Shown here: positions 44,147 through 52,223 of the stretch, in pieces | Numbering within the stretch: the stretch's first letter is position 1 | Layout: every line of letters starts with the position of its first letter | Source of the DNA: Streptomyces sp. NBC_01454 | GTDB taxonomy: Bacteria > Actinomycetota > Actinomycetes > Streptomycetales > Streptomycetaceae | Length of the DNA: 64,000 nt | Direction of reading: 5' to 3' | Assembly (NCBI RefSeq): GCF_036227565.1 | Contig: NZ_CP109460.1 | Coordinates: 4,092,001-4,156,000, forward strand | Made by a program: the position numbers and the translations under genes | The notes under the pieces: model-generated | The model's database searches: none | What the model saw: only the letters and a program-made list of their open reading frames with translations | What the model was told of the DNA's origin: nothing

Positions 44147-45256
44147 TCAGCCGCTCGGCACCGCCTGCCGGATGGTGATCACGCGGTCGGTGAGTTCCAG
44201 GGTGGCGGCCTGCGGGTCGGTGTAATTCAGGACGCGGTGGCCCCGTACGACCGCCACGACCAGATCGTCGAGCTCGCGGGGGGAGCGGCCCGCCTCGCTC
44301 CGGGTCACCGGCCGTTCGTCGAGGTCGAGCCCGCGCCCGTACGTCAGCAGGTCCTCCAGGACGGTGCCCACGTTGGGGCTGGCCATCGACATCCCCAGCA
44401 GCCGGCCCGCCGAGCTGGAACTGGTGATGACGAGGTCGGCGCCGCTCTGCTTGAGCAGCGGCACGTTCTCGTCCTCCCGGACCGCCACCACGATCGTGGC
44501 GTGCCGGGTGAGCTGGCGCGCCGTCAGGGTGACGAGTGCGGCGGTGTCGTCGCGCTGGGTCGCCACGACCACGCGTGCGGCCCGCTGCAATTCGGCCCTG
44601 GTCAGGGTGTCGGAGCGGGTCGCGTCTCCGTGCACCGCCACGAAACCGTCGCTGCTGGCGGCGTCCACGGCGGACTGCTGCGGATCGACCACGACGATCT
44701 GGTCTTTGGGGACGCCCTGGACGATCAGGGTCTCGATGGTGTGGCGGCCCTTGGTCCCGTATCCGATGACGACGGTGTGATCTCGCATACGGGATCTCCA
44801 GCGGTGGATGCGCACCTGGTGGCGGGTGCGTGCGGTGAGGACTTCGAGTGTGGTGCCGACCAAAATGATCAGGAACAGTACCCGCAGGGGCGTGATGAGC
44901 AGGATGTTGGTCAGGCGCGCGCCGTCGCTGACCGGGGTGATGTCGCCGTAGCCGGTGGTCGAGAGGGTGACCGTCGCGTAGTAGGCCGCGCCGAGGAAGG
45001 TGAGTTCGTCGTGGGCGTTGTCGCGGTACCCGTCGCGCTCGAGCCAGACGAGCAGGGTGGTGAGCGCCAGCACCGCCAGCGCCATGAGCAGCCGGCGCAG
45101 CACCTGCTGGAGCGGCGGGGTCATGCCCTGCGCGGGCAGCACGATGGAGCGGCCGGCCTCCGTGTCGTCCTTGGCCTCGGCGTGGGAAAGCGACCAGAGC
45201 GAGCGCAGGATCGGGAATCTGCCGGGCCTGCGGCGCGGTTGCTGCGCGTCGCTCAT
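44147..45256 (-). CDS. Potassium channel protein with TrkA-N (RCK) domain
   Basis: A 369-residue two-helix potassium channel. Transmembrane helix 1 (about residues 55-72), the pore loop with selectivity filter TLSTTGYGDITP, and helix 2 (about 115-140) are followed by an NAD-binding RCK/TrkA-N domain (VVIGYGTKGRHTIETL, VVDPQQSAVDAA, VHGDATRSDTL) and a TrkA-C-like end. It would conduct potassium across the membrane under control of nucleotide binding. ATG 45256 is preceded by GAGAGGCGG. It converges on moeA. It resembles the MthK/Kch group more than TrkA proper, because filter and RCK are on one chain. Confidence 0.9.
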   Translation of the reverse strand: MSDAQQPRRRPGRFPILRSLWSLSHAEAKDDTEAGRSIVLPAQGMTPPLQQVLRRLLMALAVLALTTLLVWLERDGYRDNAHDELTFLGAAYYATVTLSTTGYGDITPVSDGARLTNILLITPLRVLFLIILVGTTLEVLTARTRHQVRIHRWRSRMRDHTVVIGYGTKGRHTIETLIVQGVPKDQIVVVDPQQSAVDAASSDGFVAVHGDATRSDTLTRAELQRAARVVVATQRDDTAALVTLTARQLTRHATIVVAVREDENVPLLKQSGADLVITSSSSAGRLLGMSMASPNVGTVLEDLLTYGRGLDLDERPVTRSEAGRSPRELDDLVVAVVRGHRVLNYTDPQAATLELTDRVITIRQAVPSG

Positions 45257-45762
45257 CCGGCCGCCTCTCGGGGAACGGCCCGCTCTGCGGCGGTTTGTGA
45301 GGGGGACATACCTCCCATGGTCCGCGATGCCGACGCTCGTGCGCACACGGCGGTCGCCGGGAACGGCGGTGGGCGGTGGCGCCGCGTGGCCGGCGGTGGT
45401 GCCGCGCCGCCGGGACGGCCGAGGGTGTCGGCGTGACCCCTGCCGGCACCGGGACGGGGCGGCACGGCGGGGCACGTACCGGCGTGGGTGTGGACGGTCG
45501 TATCGGTCACGGGTTGTTGATATCGCCGCCCGTGGGGCCGTCGTGGGGCAATGCAGGGGTGGTCACCCAGGGGAGTGGCCGTCGTGCCGGCGCGGCGGGA
45601 ATTCACGGGTCCCGGCCGTACCGCTCCGTCATGGCCCCCGCGGTACCCGGTGCCCCGGGCGGCGGGGTCGCCGGGCTCTGCGCAGGTGGGAAGGCCGGCC
45701 CGGTGGTGATCCGTGGCCCCCGCACCGTCGCCCCGCACGCGCACGGCGAGTAGCCTCGCGCC
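45257..45762. other. Intergenic region, no gene recognised
   Basis: A 506-nt gap between the divergent channel and quinone-oxidoreductase genes. Open frames here lack ribosome-binding sites and recognisable products. The -10 of the oxidoreductase gene lies at the right end. Confidence 0.45.
45751..45756 (+). promoter_or_regulatory. -10 element of a leaderless transcript (quinone oxidoreductase gene)
   Basis: TAGCCT ends six bases before ATG 45763, and no ribosome-binding site is present. Confidence 0.45.
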
Positions 45763-46740
45763 ATGCGAGCGATCACTATCCCGGAGCCCGGTGGCCCCGA
45801 AGCACTTGTCTGGGCGGATGTGCCCGATCCGCAGCCCGCCGAGGGCGAGGTCCTGATCGAGGTCGCGGCCAGCGCCGTGAACCGCGCGGATCTGCTCCAG
45901 CGTCAGGGCTTCTACGACCCGCCGCCCGGCTCCTCCCCGTACCCCGGGCTGGAGTGCTCCGGGCGGATCAGCGCGCTCGGACCCGGTGTGCACGGCTGGG
46001 CCGTGGGCGACGAGGTGTGCGCGCTGCTCGCGGGCGGCGGCTATGCCGAGAAGGTCGCCGTCCCGGCCGGGCAGGTGCTGCCGGTGCCGGCCGGCCTGGA
46101 CCTGGTCACGGCCGCGGCGCTGCCCGAGGTGACCTGCACGGTCTGGTCGAACGTCTTCATGATCGCGCACCTGCGGCCCGGTGAGACCCTGCTGGTCCAC
46201 GGCGGGGCCAGCGGTATCGGCACGATGGCGATCCAGCTCGCCAAGGCCGTCGGCGCGCGGGTCGCGGTCACCGCGGGCGGTCCCGAAAAGCTGGCGCGCT
46301 GCGCCGAGTTGGGCGCCGACATCCTCATCGACTACCGCGAGCAGGACTTCGTCCAGGAGATCCGCAAGGCCACCGACGGCGCGGGCGCGGACGTCATCCT
46401 CGACATCATCGGGGCGAAATATCTGCAGCGGAACGTCAAGGCGCTGGCGGTCAGCGGACGGCTGGCGGTCATCGGGCTGCAGGGCGGGGTGAAGGCGGAA
46501 CTGAATCTCGCCGCGCTGATGGCCAAGCGCGCCGCGATCACCGGCGCCGGGCTGCGTGCCCGCCCGCTGAACGAGAAGGCGGCCATCGTCGCCGCCGTAC
46601 GGGAGCACGTCTGGCCGCTGATCGCCAACGGTCAGGTCCGGCCGATCGTGGACCGCACGCTCCCCATGGCCGAGGCCGCCGAGGCGCACCGCGTCGTGGA
46701 CGCGAGTGCGCACGTCGGCAAGGTCGTGCTGACCGTCTGA
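45763..46740 (+). CDS. NAD(P)H quinone oxidoreductase, zinc-free MDR family
   Basis: A 325-residue medium-chain reductase of the PIG3/quinone oxidoreductase type. It has an N-terminal GroES-like domain (NRADLLQRQGFYDPPPGSSPYPGLECSGRI) and a nucleotide-binding domain (HGGASGIGTMAIQLAKAVGARVAVTAGG). The zinc-ligand cysteines of alcohol dehydrogenases are lacking, as expected for this branch, which reduces quinones with NADPH. A -10-like hexamer at 45751 predicts a leaderless message. The context offers no pathway. Confidence 0.9.
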   Translation: MRAITIPEPGGPEALVWADVPDPQPAEGEVLIEVAASAVNRADLLQRQGFYDPPPGSSPYPGLECSGRISALGPGVHGWAVGDEVCALLAGGGYAEKVAVPAGQVLPVPAGLDLVTAAALPEVTCTVWSNVFMIAHLRPGETLLVHGGASGIGTMAIQLAKAVGARVAVTAGGPEKLARCAELGADILIDYREQDFVQEIRKATDGAGADVILDIIGAKYLQRNVKALAVSGRLAVIGLQGGVKAELNLAALMAKRAAITGAGLRARPLNEKAAIVAAVREHVWPLIANGQVRPIVDRTLPMAEAAEAHRVVDASAHVGKVVLTV

Positions 46741-46882
46741 GCCGACCGGAACGATCACCCGGCGCGCGCCCGCCCCTCCCGCGTGCCTGACGGGTAACCC
46801 GCCTGATATGTCCGAGATGCCGTGAATCTCATCACATGTGACGCTGGACGGGTCACTCGACGGCTCGGCACGGGAGGGGCAC

Positions 46883-47782
46883 GTGGTCGCTCCAGGATTC
46901 CGTTCGCGCATTGCCACCGGCCTGTTGGTGGCCTCTGTCGTCCTGCCCGTTCCTCTGGGCGTCACCTCCGCGGTGGCTGCGGACCGACGGGCCACTCCGG
47001 TCGACCGCCCGTCGAACCTCGCCCGCCAGGACGATCAGCACGACGACGGCGGGGACGACTACGGAGCCGACGACTTCGGGCCGGACGGTTTCGGTGCCGA
47101 CGATCTGACGCCCGGGCCCCCGCCGGCCGACGGGCGGGGCCGGGTGCGTCACGGGCACTCCGGGTCGTCCGCGCGCGAGCTGCCGGACCGTATCCCGGGC
47201 CTGCCGTACGCCTTCCCGGGTTTCCCGCACCGGTCTCCGCACCATCACCCCGGCGGGCGGTGGGGCCATGGCGAGTGGCGTCATCACCCACATCACCCGT
47301 TCGGCCCCGATTTCCTCGGTCCGATGCCGCCGTTCGGCCTCCCTGGCCCCGATGACGGGGGCAGGGACCTCTCCCGGCGAGGGCACCACGGGCCGCCCGG
47401 TCCTCCGGGCCCGCCCGGCGCCGACCGTGCGCACGCCCAGCCCGGCCGGCACACGCCGGCGCGGAAGCACCACAAGCCCTCGGCGTCCGCATCCCGTGCG
47501 GCGGCCGCTCCGGCGGGGTCGGCGGCCTCGCACCGGCACAACGTCGCCGACCGGCGCCTGGTGCGCTCCTACGAGAGCTTGCCGCCGCTTCCGCCCGCCA
47601 TCCCGAAGAAGGACGGCGGCTCCGTACCGGACGGCGCGGACGGCGAAGCGGCCGCGACGGGCGGCCCCAACGCCCTGGAAACGCCGGCAGCCCCGGTGGA
47701 GCGGGTTCTGCCGATGGGCGCCGGCCTTGCCCTCACCGGCCTGGGGCTGGCCTTCTTCGCCCTGCGGCTGCGCCGTAGCTGA
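46883..47782 (+). CDS. Secreted Pro/Gly/His-rich protein with C-terminal membrane anchor
   Basis: A 299-residue protein that I do not recognise. GTG 46883 follows GGGAGGGG. Residues 1-33 form a signal peptide (RIATGLLVASVVLPVPLGVTSAVAA, cleavage near AVAAD). An acidic Asp/Gly stretch follows, then a His/Pro/Gly-rich body with HHPGG, HHPHHPFGP and a collagen-like GPPGPPGPPG. The C-terminus has a short hydrophobic segment and a basic end (LPMGAGLALTGLGLAFFALRLRRS). The layout suggests a cell-surface protein held by its C-terminal helix. The histidine clusters could bind metal, which is speculation. Confidence 0.65.
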   Translation: MVAPGFRSRIATGLLVASVVLPVPLGVTSAVAADRRATPVDRPSNLARQDDQHDDGGDDYGADDFGPDGFGADDLTPGPPPADGRGRVRHGHSGSSARELPDRIPGLPYAFPGFPHRSPHHHPGGRWGHGEWRHHPHHPFGPDFLGPMPPFGLPGPDDGGRDLSRRGHHGPPGPPGPPGADRAHAQPGRHTPARKHHKPSASASRAAAAPAGSAASHRHNVADRRLVRSYESLPPLPPAIPKKDGGSVPDGADGEAAATGGPNALETPAAPVERVLPMGAGLALTGLGLAFFALRLRRS

Positions 47783-47790
47783 CGCCTGCG

Positions 47791-47804
47791 GTTTCACGTG
47801 AAAC
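47791..47804. promoter_or_regulatory. parS site 4
   Basis: Exact GTTTCACGTGAAAC just after the stop of the secreted-protein gene. Confidence 0.92.
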
Positions 47805-47819
47805 GGCCGGGAACCGCTT

Positions 47820-47833
47820 GTTTCACGTGAAAC
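47820..47833. promoter_or_regulatory. parS site 5
   Basis: Exact GTTTCACGTGAAAC, 29 bp from site 4 and upstream of bpa. Confidence 0.92.
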
Positions 47834-47920
47834 CGTGACAGCCGGATCTCCTCAGAAGGGTGGATCACCTTCTCCAGGGGGCACCACCGTTCATAACCCC
47901 TTGTGCGAGAGAATGGCGGC

Positions 47921-48484
47921 ATGGATATGCCGATGAACGAACGGTCGCAGGAGAACCCGCACGTCCTGGTTGTCGGCCCGGACGGCATGGCGCTCGGCAG
48001 CGCCGGCTCCGGTGGCGGGGACAACGGCGATGAGCCCCGCGAGACGCCGGTGACGGACATGGTCGAACAGCCTGCGAAGGTCATGCGCATCGGCAGCATG
48101 ATCAAGCAGCTGCTGGAAGAGGTGAAGGCCGCGCCTCTCGACGAGGCGAGCCGGGTCCGGCTCAAGGAGATCCACTCCAGCTCGGTCAAGGAGCTGGAGG
48201 ACGGCCTGGCACCCGAGCTGGTCGAGGAGCTGGAGCGGCTGTCGCTGCCCTTCACCCATGAGTCGGTGCCGACGGAGGCGGAGCTGCGGATCGCCCAGGC
48301 CCAGCTGGTGGGCTGGCTGGAGGGCCTGTTCCACGGCATCCAGACCGCGCTGTTCGCCCAGCAGATGGCGGCCCGTGCCCAGCTGGAGTCGATGCGCCGT
48401 GCGCTGCCGCCCGGCGCCGTGTCGATGGACGGCGAGGAAGGCCAGCCCGGTCAGGGCGGCGCCCGCTCGGGCCCGTATCTCTAG
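47921..48484 (+). CDS. bpa: Bacterial proteasome activator Bpa (DUF2587)
   Basis: A 187-residue helical protein. Bpa forms a dodecameric ring that docks on the 20S proteasome and opens its gate without ATP. The conserved helix bundle covers about residues 50-165 (VTDMVEQPAKVMRIGSMIKQLLEEVKAAPLDEASRVRLKEIH, QLVGWLEGLFHGIQTALFAQQMAARAQL). The chain ends GPYL; mycobacterial Bpa ends GQYL, the motif that inserts into the proteasome alpha-ring, so the docking motif is kept with one change. No proteasome gene is in the window. ATG 47921 is the best start; GTG 47903 is possible. Confidence 0.92.
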   Translation: MDMPMNERSQENPHVLVVGPDGMALGSAGSGGGDNGDEPRETPVTDMVEQPAKVMRIGSMIKQLLEEVKAAPLDEASRVRLKEIHSSSVKELEDGLAPELVEELERLSLPFTHESVPTEAELRIAQAQLVGWLEGLFHGIQTALFAQQMAARAQLESMRRALPPGAVSMDGEEGQPGQGGARSGPYL

Positions 48485-48538
48485 GGAATTCCCCAGAACG
48501 CCGGCCGGGCCGCCGGCGTTCCGCACCGAGACGGTCGG

Positions 48539-48573
48539 AAGGGGCCGGCACGCAGTGCGCGTGCCGGCCCCTT
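48539..48573. terminator. Bidirectional hairpin terminator
   Basis: A 15-bp perfect stem (48539-48553 with 48559-48573) and 5-nt loop, followed by CTC, between converging bpa and a kinase gene. A weaker 10-bp hairpin (48496-48521) precedes it. Confidence 0.8.
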
Positions 48574-48606
48574 CTCAGGCTCCGGGGACCCGTGGGCTGC
48601 GTGCCG

Positions 48607-50268
48607 TCAGCCGCTGCGGCCGGTCGAGACGGTCAGCTCGATGGTGTCGCTCTTGCTCGGGTACCACCAGCTGATGGCGGCCGGGGTCTGATCCGTGACG
48701 GTGTTCTTGCCCCAGATCGAGCTGTCCTCTTCCTTGACGATCTTGTACTTCCAGCCCGCCGCCTCGATGCACTTCTTCACCGAGTCCAGGTTCTTGAAGC
48801 GGAACGACGGAACGAGGATCTTGCCCTTGTCGCTGTAGCTCTTGGTCGGGCTGGTGCAGTCGGACGTCAGGATCGTCGCCGTCTTGTCCTCGGGCCGGAC
48901 GCTCTCGGTGGGCGAGGAGTACGGCGAGTACGTCGAGGTCGGGGTCACATCCCCGCCGTTGTCCTCGCTGGAGCCGGCGCTCAGACCGATACCGATCGCG
49001 ATCGCGGTGACCACGACCACACCGACGATCGCCGAGACGACGATCACCGCGGAGTTGCTCTTGCGGCCGCCCGGGCCGCCGGCCGGCGGCATCGAGGCCG
49101 TCACGGGCGGGGGCGGCGGGGTGTACGCCGGCGGCGGCTGGAACCCGCCCGTGGTGTACGGCGCAGGGATGGGACCGGGCGTGGGCGTCGGATAGGCGTT
49201 GTTCGGCGGCGGGGGCGTCGACGGCCCGAAACCGGCCGCCTGGGTCGGCTGATACGGCTGCTGCACGCTCGGCGGGGCCGGGGTGTGCGGGGCGCCGGAA
49301 GCGGTGGGGAACACCGCGGAGGAGACCGAGGAACCGCTCGTGCGGGCCGGCGGGCCGCCACCGATGATCAGCGGCGTCGCACCGGACTGTCCGGACCCGA
49401 CGATCCGCAGGCATTCGTCCCGCATCGCCTCAGCGGTGGGGAACCGCTCGTTGGGGTTCTTCTTCAGCGCCCGGGCCACCAGCGCGTCCACGGCCGCCGG
49501 CAGCGCGCTGTTGATGCTCGACGGGACCGGGGGCTCTTCCTGGACGTGGGCGTAGGCGATGGCGAGCGGGGAGTCCGCGTCGAACGGCAGCTGGCCCGTC
49601 ACCAGCTCGAAGAGCATGATGCCGACGGAGTAGAGGTCGGAGCGGGCGTCCACACCGCGGCCCAGCGCCTGCTCGGGCGAGAGGTACTGCGGGGTGCCGA
49701 CAACCATCCCGGTCTGCGTCATCGACGTCACGCCGGACTGCATGGCCCGGGCGATGCCGAAGTCCATGACCTTGACGACGCCGCGCTTGTTCAGCATCAC
49801 GTTGCCGGGCTTGATGTCCCGGTGGACCAGGCCCATCTCATGGCTGACCTCGAGCGCGGCGAGCACATCGGCCGTGATCTTCAGGGCTTTTTCCGTCGGC
49901 ATCGCGCCATGTTGGGCGACGTCGGTGTCCAGATCGGAGCGCAGCGGCTGGCCCGCGACGTACTCCATGACGATGTACGGCACCATGCCGCCGTCGAGCT
50001 CGTCCTCGCCGGAGTCGAAGACCGAGACGATGTTGGTGTGCGTGAGCTTCGCCACGGACTGCGCCTCACGGCGGAAGCGCTCACGGAAGGCCTGCTCGCG
50101 GCCGAGCTCGGTGTGCAGGGTCTTGATCGCGACCTCGCGATCGAGCACGCTGTCGTAGGCGAGGTGCACGGAGGCCATGCCGCCCGCCCCAAGAAGATCA
50201 CGAAGCTGGTAACGTCCCCCGCCGACCGAACGGCCCTCGAATTGGCCTTGAGCGCCGTCCTGGCTCAT
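48607..50268 (-). CDS. Ser/Thr protein kinase with C-terminal PASTA-like domain
   Basis: A 553-residue membrane kinase. The catalytic domain is complete: GAGGMASV loop, K49, HRD (149-151), DFG (169-171) and SPEQ. A long Pro/Thr/Tyr-rich linker (about 300-420) precedes one membrane helix (about 428-450). The extracytoplasmic end (LVPSFRFKNLDSVKKCIEAAGWKYKIVKEEDS, TIELTVSTG) has the outline of a single PASTA domain with a cysteine pair. It is divergent from a second kinase gene, and the pair probably arose by duplication. Its ligand and targets are unknown. ATG 50268 has GGGGGAAG upstream. Confidence 0.88.
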   Translation of the reverse strand: MSQDGAQGQFEGRSVGGGRYQLRDLLGAGGMASVHLAYDSVLDREVAIKTLHTELGREQAFRERFRREAQSVAKLTHTNIVSVFDSGEDELDGGMVPYIVMEYVAGQPLRSDLDTDVAQHGAMPTEKALKITADVLAALEVSHEMGLVHRDIKPGNVMLNKRGVVKVMDFGIARAMQSGVTSMTQTGMVVGTPQYLSPEQALGRGVDARSDLYSVGIMLFELVTGQLPFDADSPLAIAYAHVQEEPPVPSSINSALPAAVDALVARALKKNPNERFPTAEAMRDECLRIVGSGQSGATPLIIGGGPPARTSGSSVSSAVFPTASGAPHTPAPPSVQQPYQPTQAAGFGPSTPPPPNNAYPTPTPGPIPAPYTTGGFQPPPAYTPPPPPVTASMPPAGGPGGRKSNSAVIVVSAIVGVVVVTAIAIGIGLSAGSSEDNGGDVTPTSTYSPYSSPTESVRPEDKTATILTSDCTSPTKSYSDKGKILVPSFRFKNLDSVKKCIEAAGWKYKIVKEEDSSIWGKNTVTDQTPAAISWWYPSKSDTIELTVSTGRSG

Positions 50269-50585
50269 CGTTCCGCTTCCCCCTACGCGCGCACTATCCC
50301 GTACGGATAGTGATCAAAATCTGGAATTCCGCAGCCAAGTCTGCCGCAGGGCCCGGACACGTCAAGCTGTGTGCCCGTTCCGTGACCAGATGCGCAAGAT
50401 CCCATCACGGCGTCCAGACGATTTCGGCACCGGATCGTCCCTGGTGAACGTGCCCTCATTGGCTTCCGGCCGGTTTCCCGGCCTGTCCACGACGGACCGG
50501 TGGATGCCGCGGAACCTGTAGCGTGCTCTAGCGAAGACCGATGACCCTACCGCTCTCATGCGGATCGATTCGACGGCGAGGACCG
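50269..50585. promoter_or_regulatory. Divergent kinase promoter region with inverted repeat
   Basis: A 317-nt region between the two kinase genes. CACTATCC (50292-50299) and GGATAGTG (50305-50312) form a perfect 8-bp inverted repeat around CGTAC, 24 bp upstream of the leftward kinase start. This is a candidate operator. TAGCGT at 50519-50524 is a possible -10 for the rightward kinase. Confidence 0.5.
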
Positions 50586-52205
50586 ATGGCACCGACGCAG
50601 AGCCCCCAGGGCCCGTCCGATCCTGACGCCACCGGCTCCAATATCCCCGACGCACCGGAGATGTGGGGCAACGGCGGGCTGGTCGGCGACGGCCGCTACC
50701 GGCTCACGCGACGGCTCGGCCGCGGCGGTATGGCGGAGGTGTTCGCGGCCGAGGACGTACGTCTTGGCCGCACCGTCGCCGTCAAGCTGCTGCGCTCCGA
50801 CCTGGCCGAGGACCCGGTCTCCAAGGCCCGCTTCACGCGTGAGGCACAGTCCGTGGCCGGGCTGAACCACCACGCGGTCGTGGCGGTCTACGACTCGGGC
50901 GAGGATCTGGTCGGCGGCAACACCGTGCCGTACATCGTGATGGAGCTGGTCGAGGGCCACACCATCCGCGATCTGCTGCTCAACGCCGACGCCCCGCCGG
51001 CGGACCAGGCGCTGATCATCGTCTCCGGGGTGCTGGAGGCGCTGGCCTACAGCCACCAGCACGGCATCGTGCACCGTGACATCAAGCCCGCGAACGTGAT
51101 CATCACCAACAGCGGCGCCGTCAAGGTCATGGACTTCGGCATCGCCCGTGCCCTGCACGGCGCCCAGTCGACCATGACCCAGACCGGCATGGTCATGGGA
51201 ACGCCCCAGTACCTCTCCCCGGAGCAGGCGCTCGGCAAGACCGTCGACACCCGCTCCGACCTCTACGCCACCGGCTGTCTGCTCTACGAACTCCTCACGC
51301 TGCGGCCGCCGTTCACCGGCGAGACACCGTTGTCGGTCGTCTACCAGCATGTCCAGGACATGCCGGTGGCGCCGTCCGAGGTCGCCGACGCGGTGCCGCC
51401 GGAGCTGGACGGCCTGGTCATGCGGTCGCTGGCCAAGGACCCCGACGACCGGTTCCAGTCCGCCGAGGAGATGCGCGGCCTGGTCCAGTACTCGCTGCAG
51501 ATGCTGCACGAGCAGGGCGGTCACACCGGCACCTGGAACACCGGCCCGGTCGCCCTGCACGAGGGCGGTCACACCGGGGCCATGGGCGCCGCGGCCACCA
51601 CGGCGCTGCCGCACCCCGACACCGGCCAGACCACGGCGCAGCCGATCTTCACATCCGGCATGCGGGACGACGACGGCGGCTTCGACGGTGGTCCCCGGTC
51701 CGCCCGGGGCGGCGGCCGCGGCAAGATCTGGCTGATCGCGGCGCTCGCGGTGATCGCCATCGCGGTGGGTGTGGCCTTCGCGCTGCAGAACACCAGCGGC
51801 CAGGACAAGAAGAAGGAAACCCCCGCGACGCAATCCCCGTCGCCGTCCAAGGACGACAAGACGGACGAGCCGCAGACGGACGAGCCGAGCACCCCGGCGA
51901 CCGACCCCGGCACCACGGGCGGTGACGGCGGCACGTACAGCAATCCGCCGCCGCAGCAGCCCAGCACGCCCAAGACGTCCGAGCCGCCCACCTCCGAGCC
52001 GCCGTCGTCGGAACCCCCGACGTCCGAGCCGCCCACCGACTCCACGGGTGGGACGGCGAACGGCGGCACCGCGGACGGCGGGACCGCCGACGGGGGCACC
52101 TCGAACGGGGGCACGAGCGACGGCGGCACGACCACCGGCACGGACAGCGGGACCACCACCGGCACCGGCACGGACGCCGGCTCGACGCTCGGCCCGGCCG
52201 GCTGA
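50586..52205 (+). CDS. Ser/Thr protein kinase with low-complexity extracytoplasmic tail
   Basis: A 539-residue kinase with GRGGMAEV loop, K67, HRD (153-155), DFG (173-175) and SPEQ. One membrane helix (about residues 383-402, IWLIAALAVIAIAVGVAFAL) is followed by about 135 residues of Ser/Thr/Pro/Gly repeats (SEPPT, then GGTADGGT) with no PASTA domain. The outside part therefore looks like a spacer rather than a folded sensor, perhaps glycosylated. ATG 50586 with GAGGACCG is chosen over ATG 50541. It is divergent from the PASTA-type kinase at 48607. Both keep all catalytic residues. Confidence 0.85.
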   Translation: MAPTQSPQGPSDPDATGSNIPDAPEMWGNGGLVGDGRYRLTRRLGRGGMAEVFAAEDVRLGRTVAVKLLRSDLAEDPVSKARFTREAQSVAGLNHHAVVAVYDSGEDLVGGNTVPYIVMELVEGHTIRDLLLNADAPPADQALIIVSGVLEALAYSHQHGIVHRDIKPANVIITNSGAVKVMDFGIARALHGAQSTMTQTGMVMGTPQYLSPEQALGKTVDTRSDLYATGCLLYELLTLRPPFTGETPLSVVYQHVQDMPVAPSEVADAVPPELDGLVMRSLAKDPDDRFQSAEEMRGLVQYSLQMLHEQGGHTGTWNTGPVALHEGGHTGAMGAAATTALPHPDTGQTTAQPIFTSGMRDDDGGFDGGPRSARGGGRGKIWLIAALAVIAIAVGVAFALQNTSGQDKKKETPATQSPSPSKDDKTDEPQTDEPSTPATDPGTTGGDGGTYSNPPPQQPSTPKTSEPPTSEPPSSEPPTSEPPTDSTGGTANGGTADGGTADGGTSNGGTSDGGTTTGTDSGTTTGTGTDAGSTLGPAG

Positions 52206-52223
52206 CCGGCGCCCCGCCGCGGT

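Noticed and set aside
42261..45449. A 1062-codon open frame on the reverse strand across moeA and the channel gene
   Set aside because: It runs antisense to moeA in a codon-position phase that is open by GC bias. It has no ribosome-binding site and its translation is Arg/Gly/Pro/Ala-rich without domains.
45376..45753. A 125-codon open frame upstream of the quinone oxidoreductase
   Set aside because: There is no ribosome-binding site, composition is Gly/Arg/Ala/Pro-rich, and it resembles nothing I know; probably chance in GC-rich DNA.
47719..47733. LALTG near the C-terminus of the secreted protein as a class E sorting signal
   Set aside because: The motif lies inside the hydrophobic helix itself; only about eight hydrophobic residues follow before the basic end. 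A real sorting signal precedes a full membrane helix.
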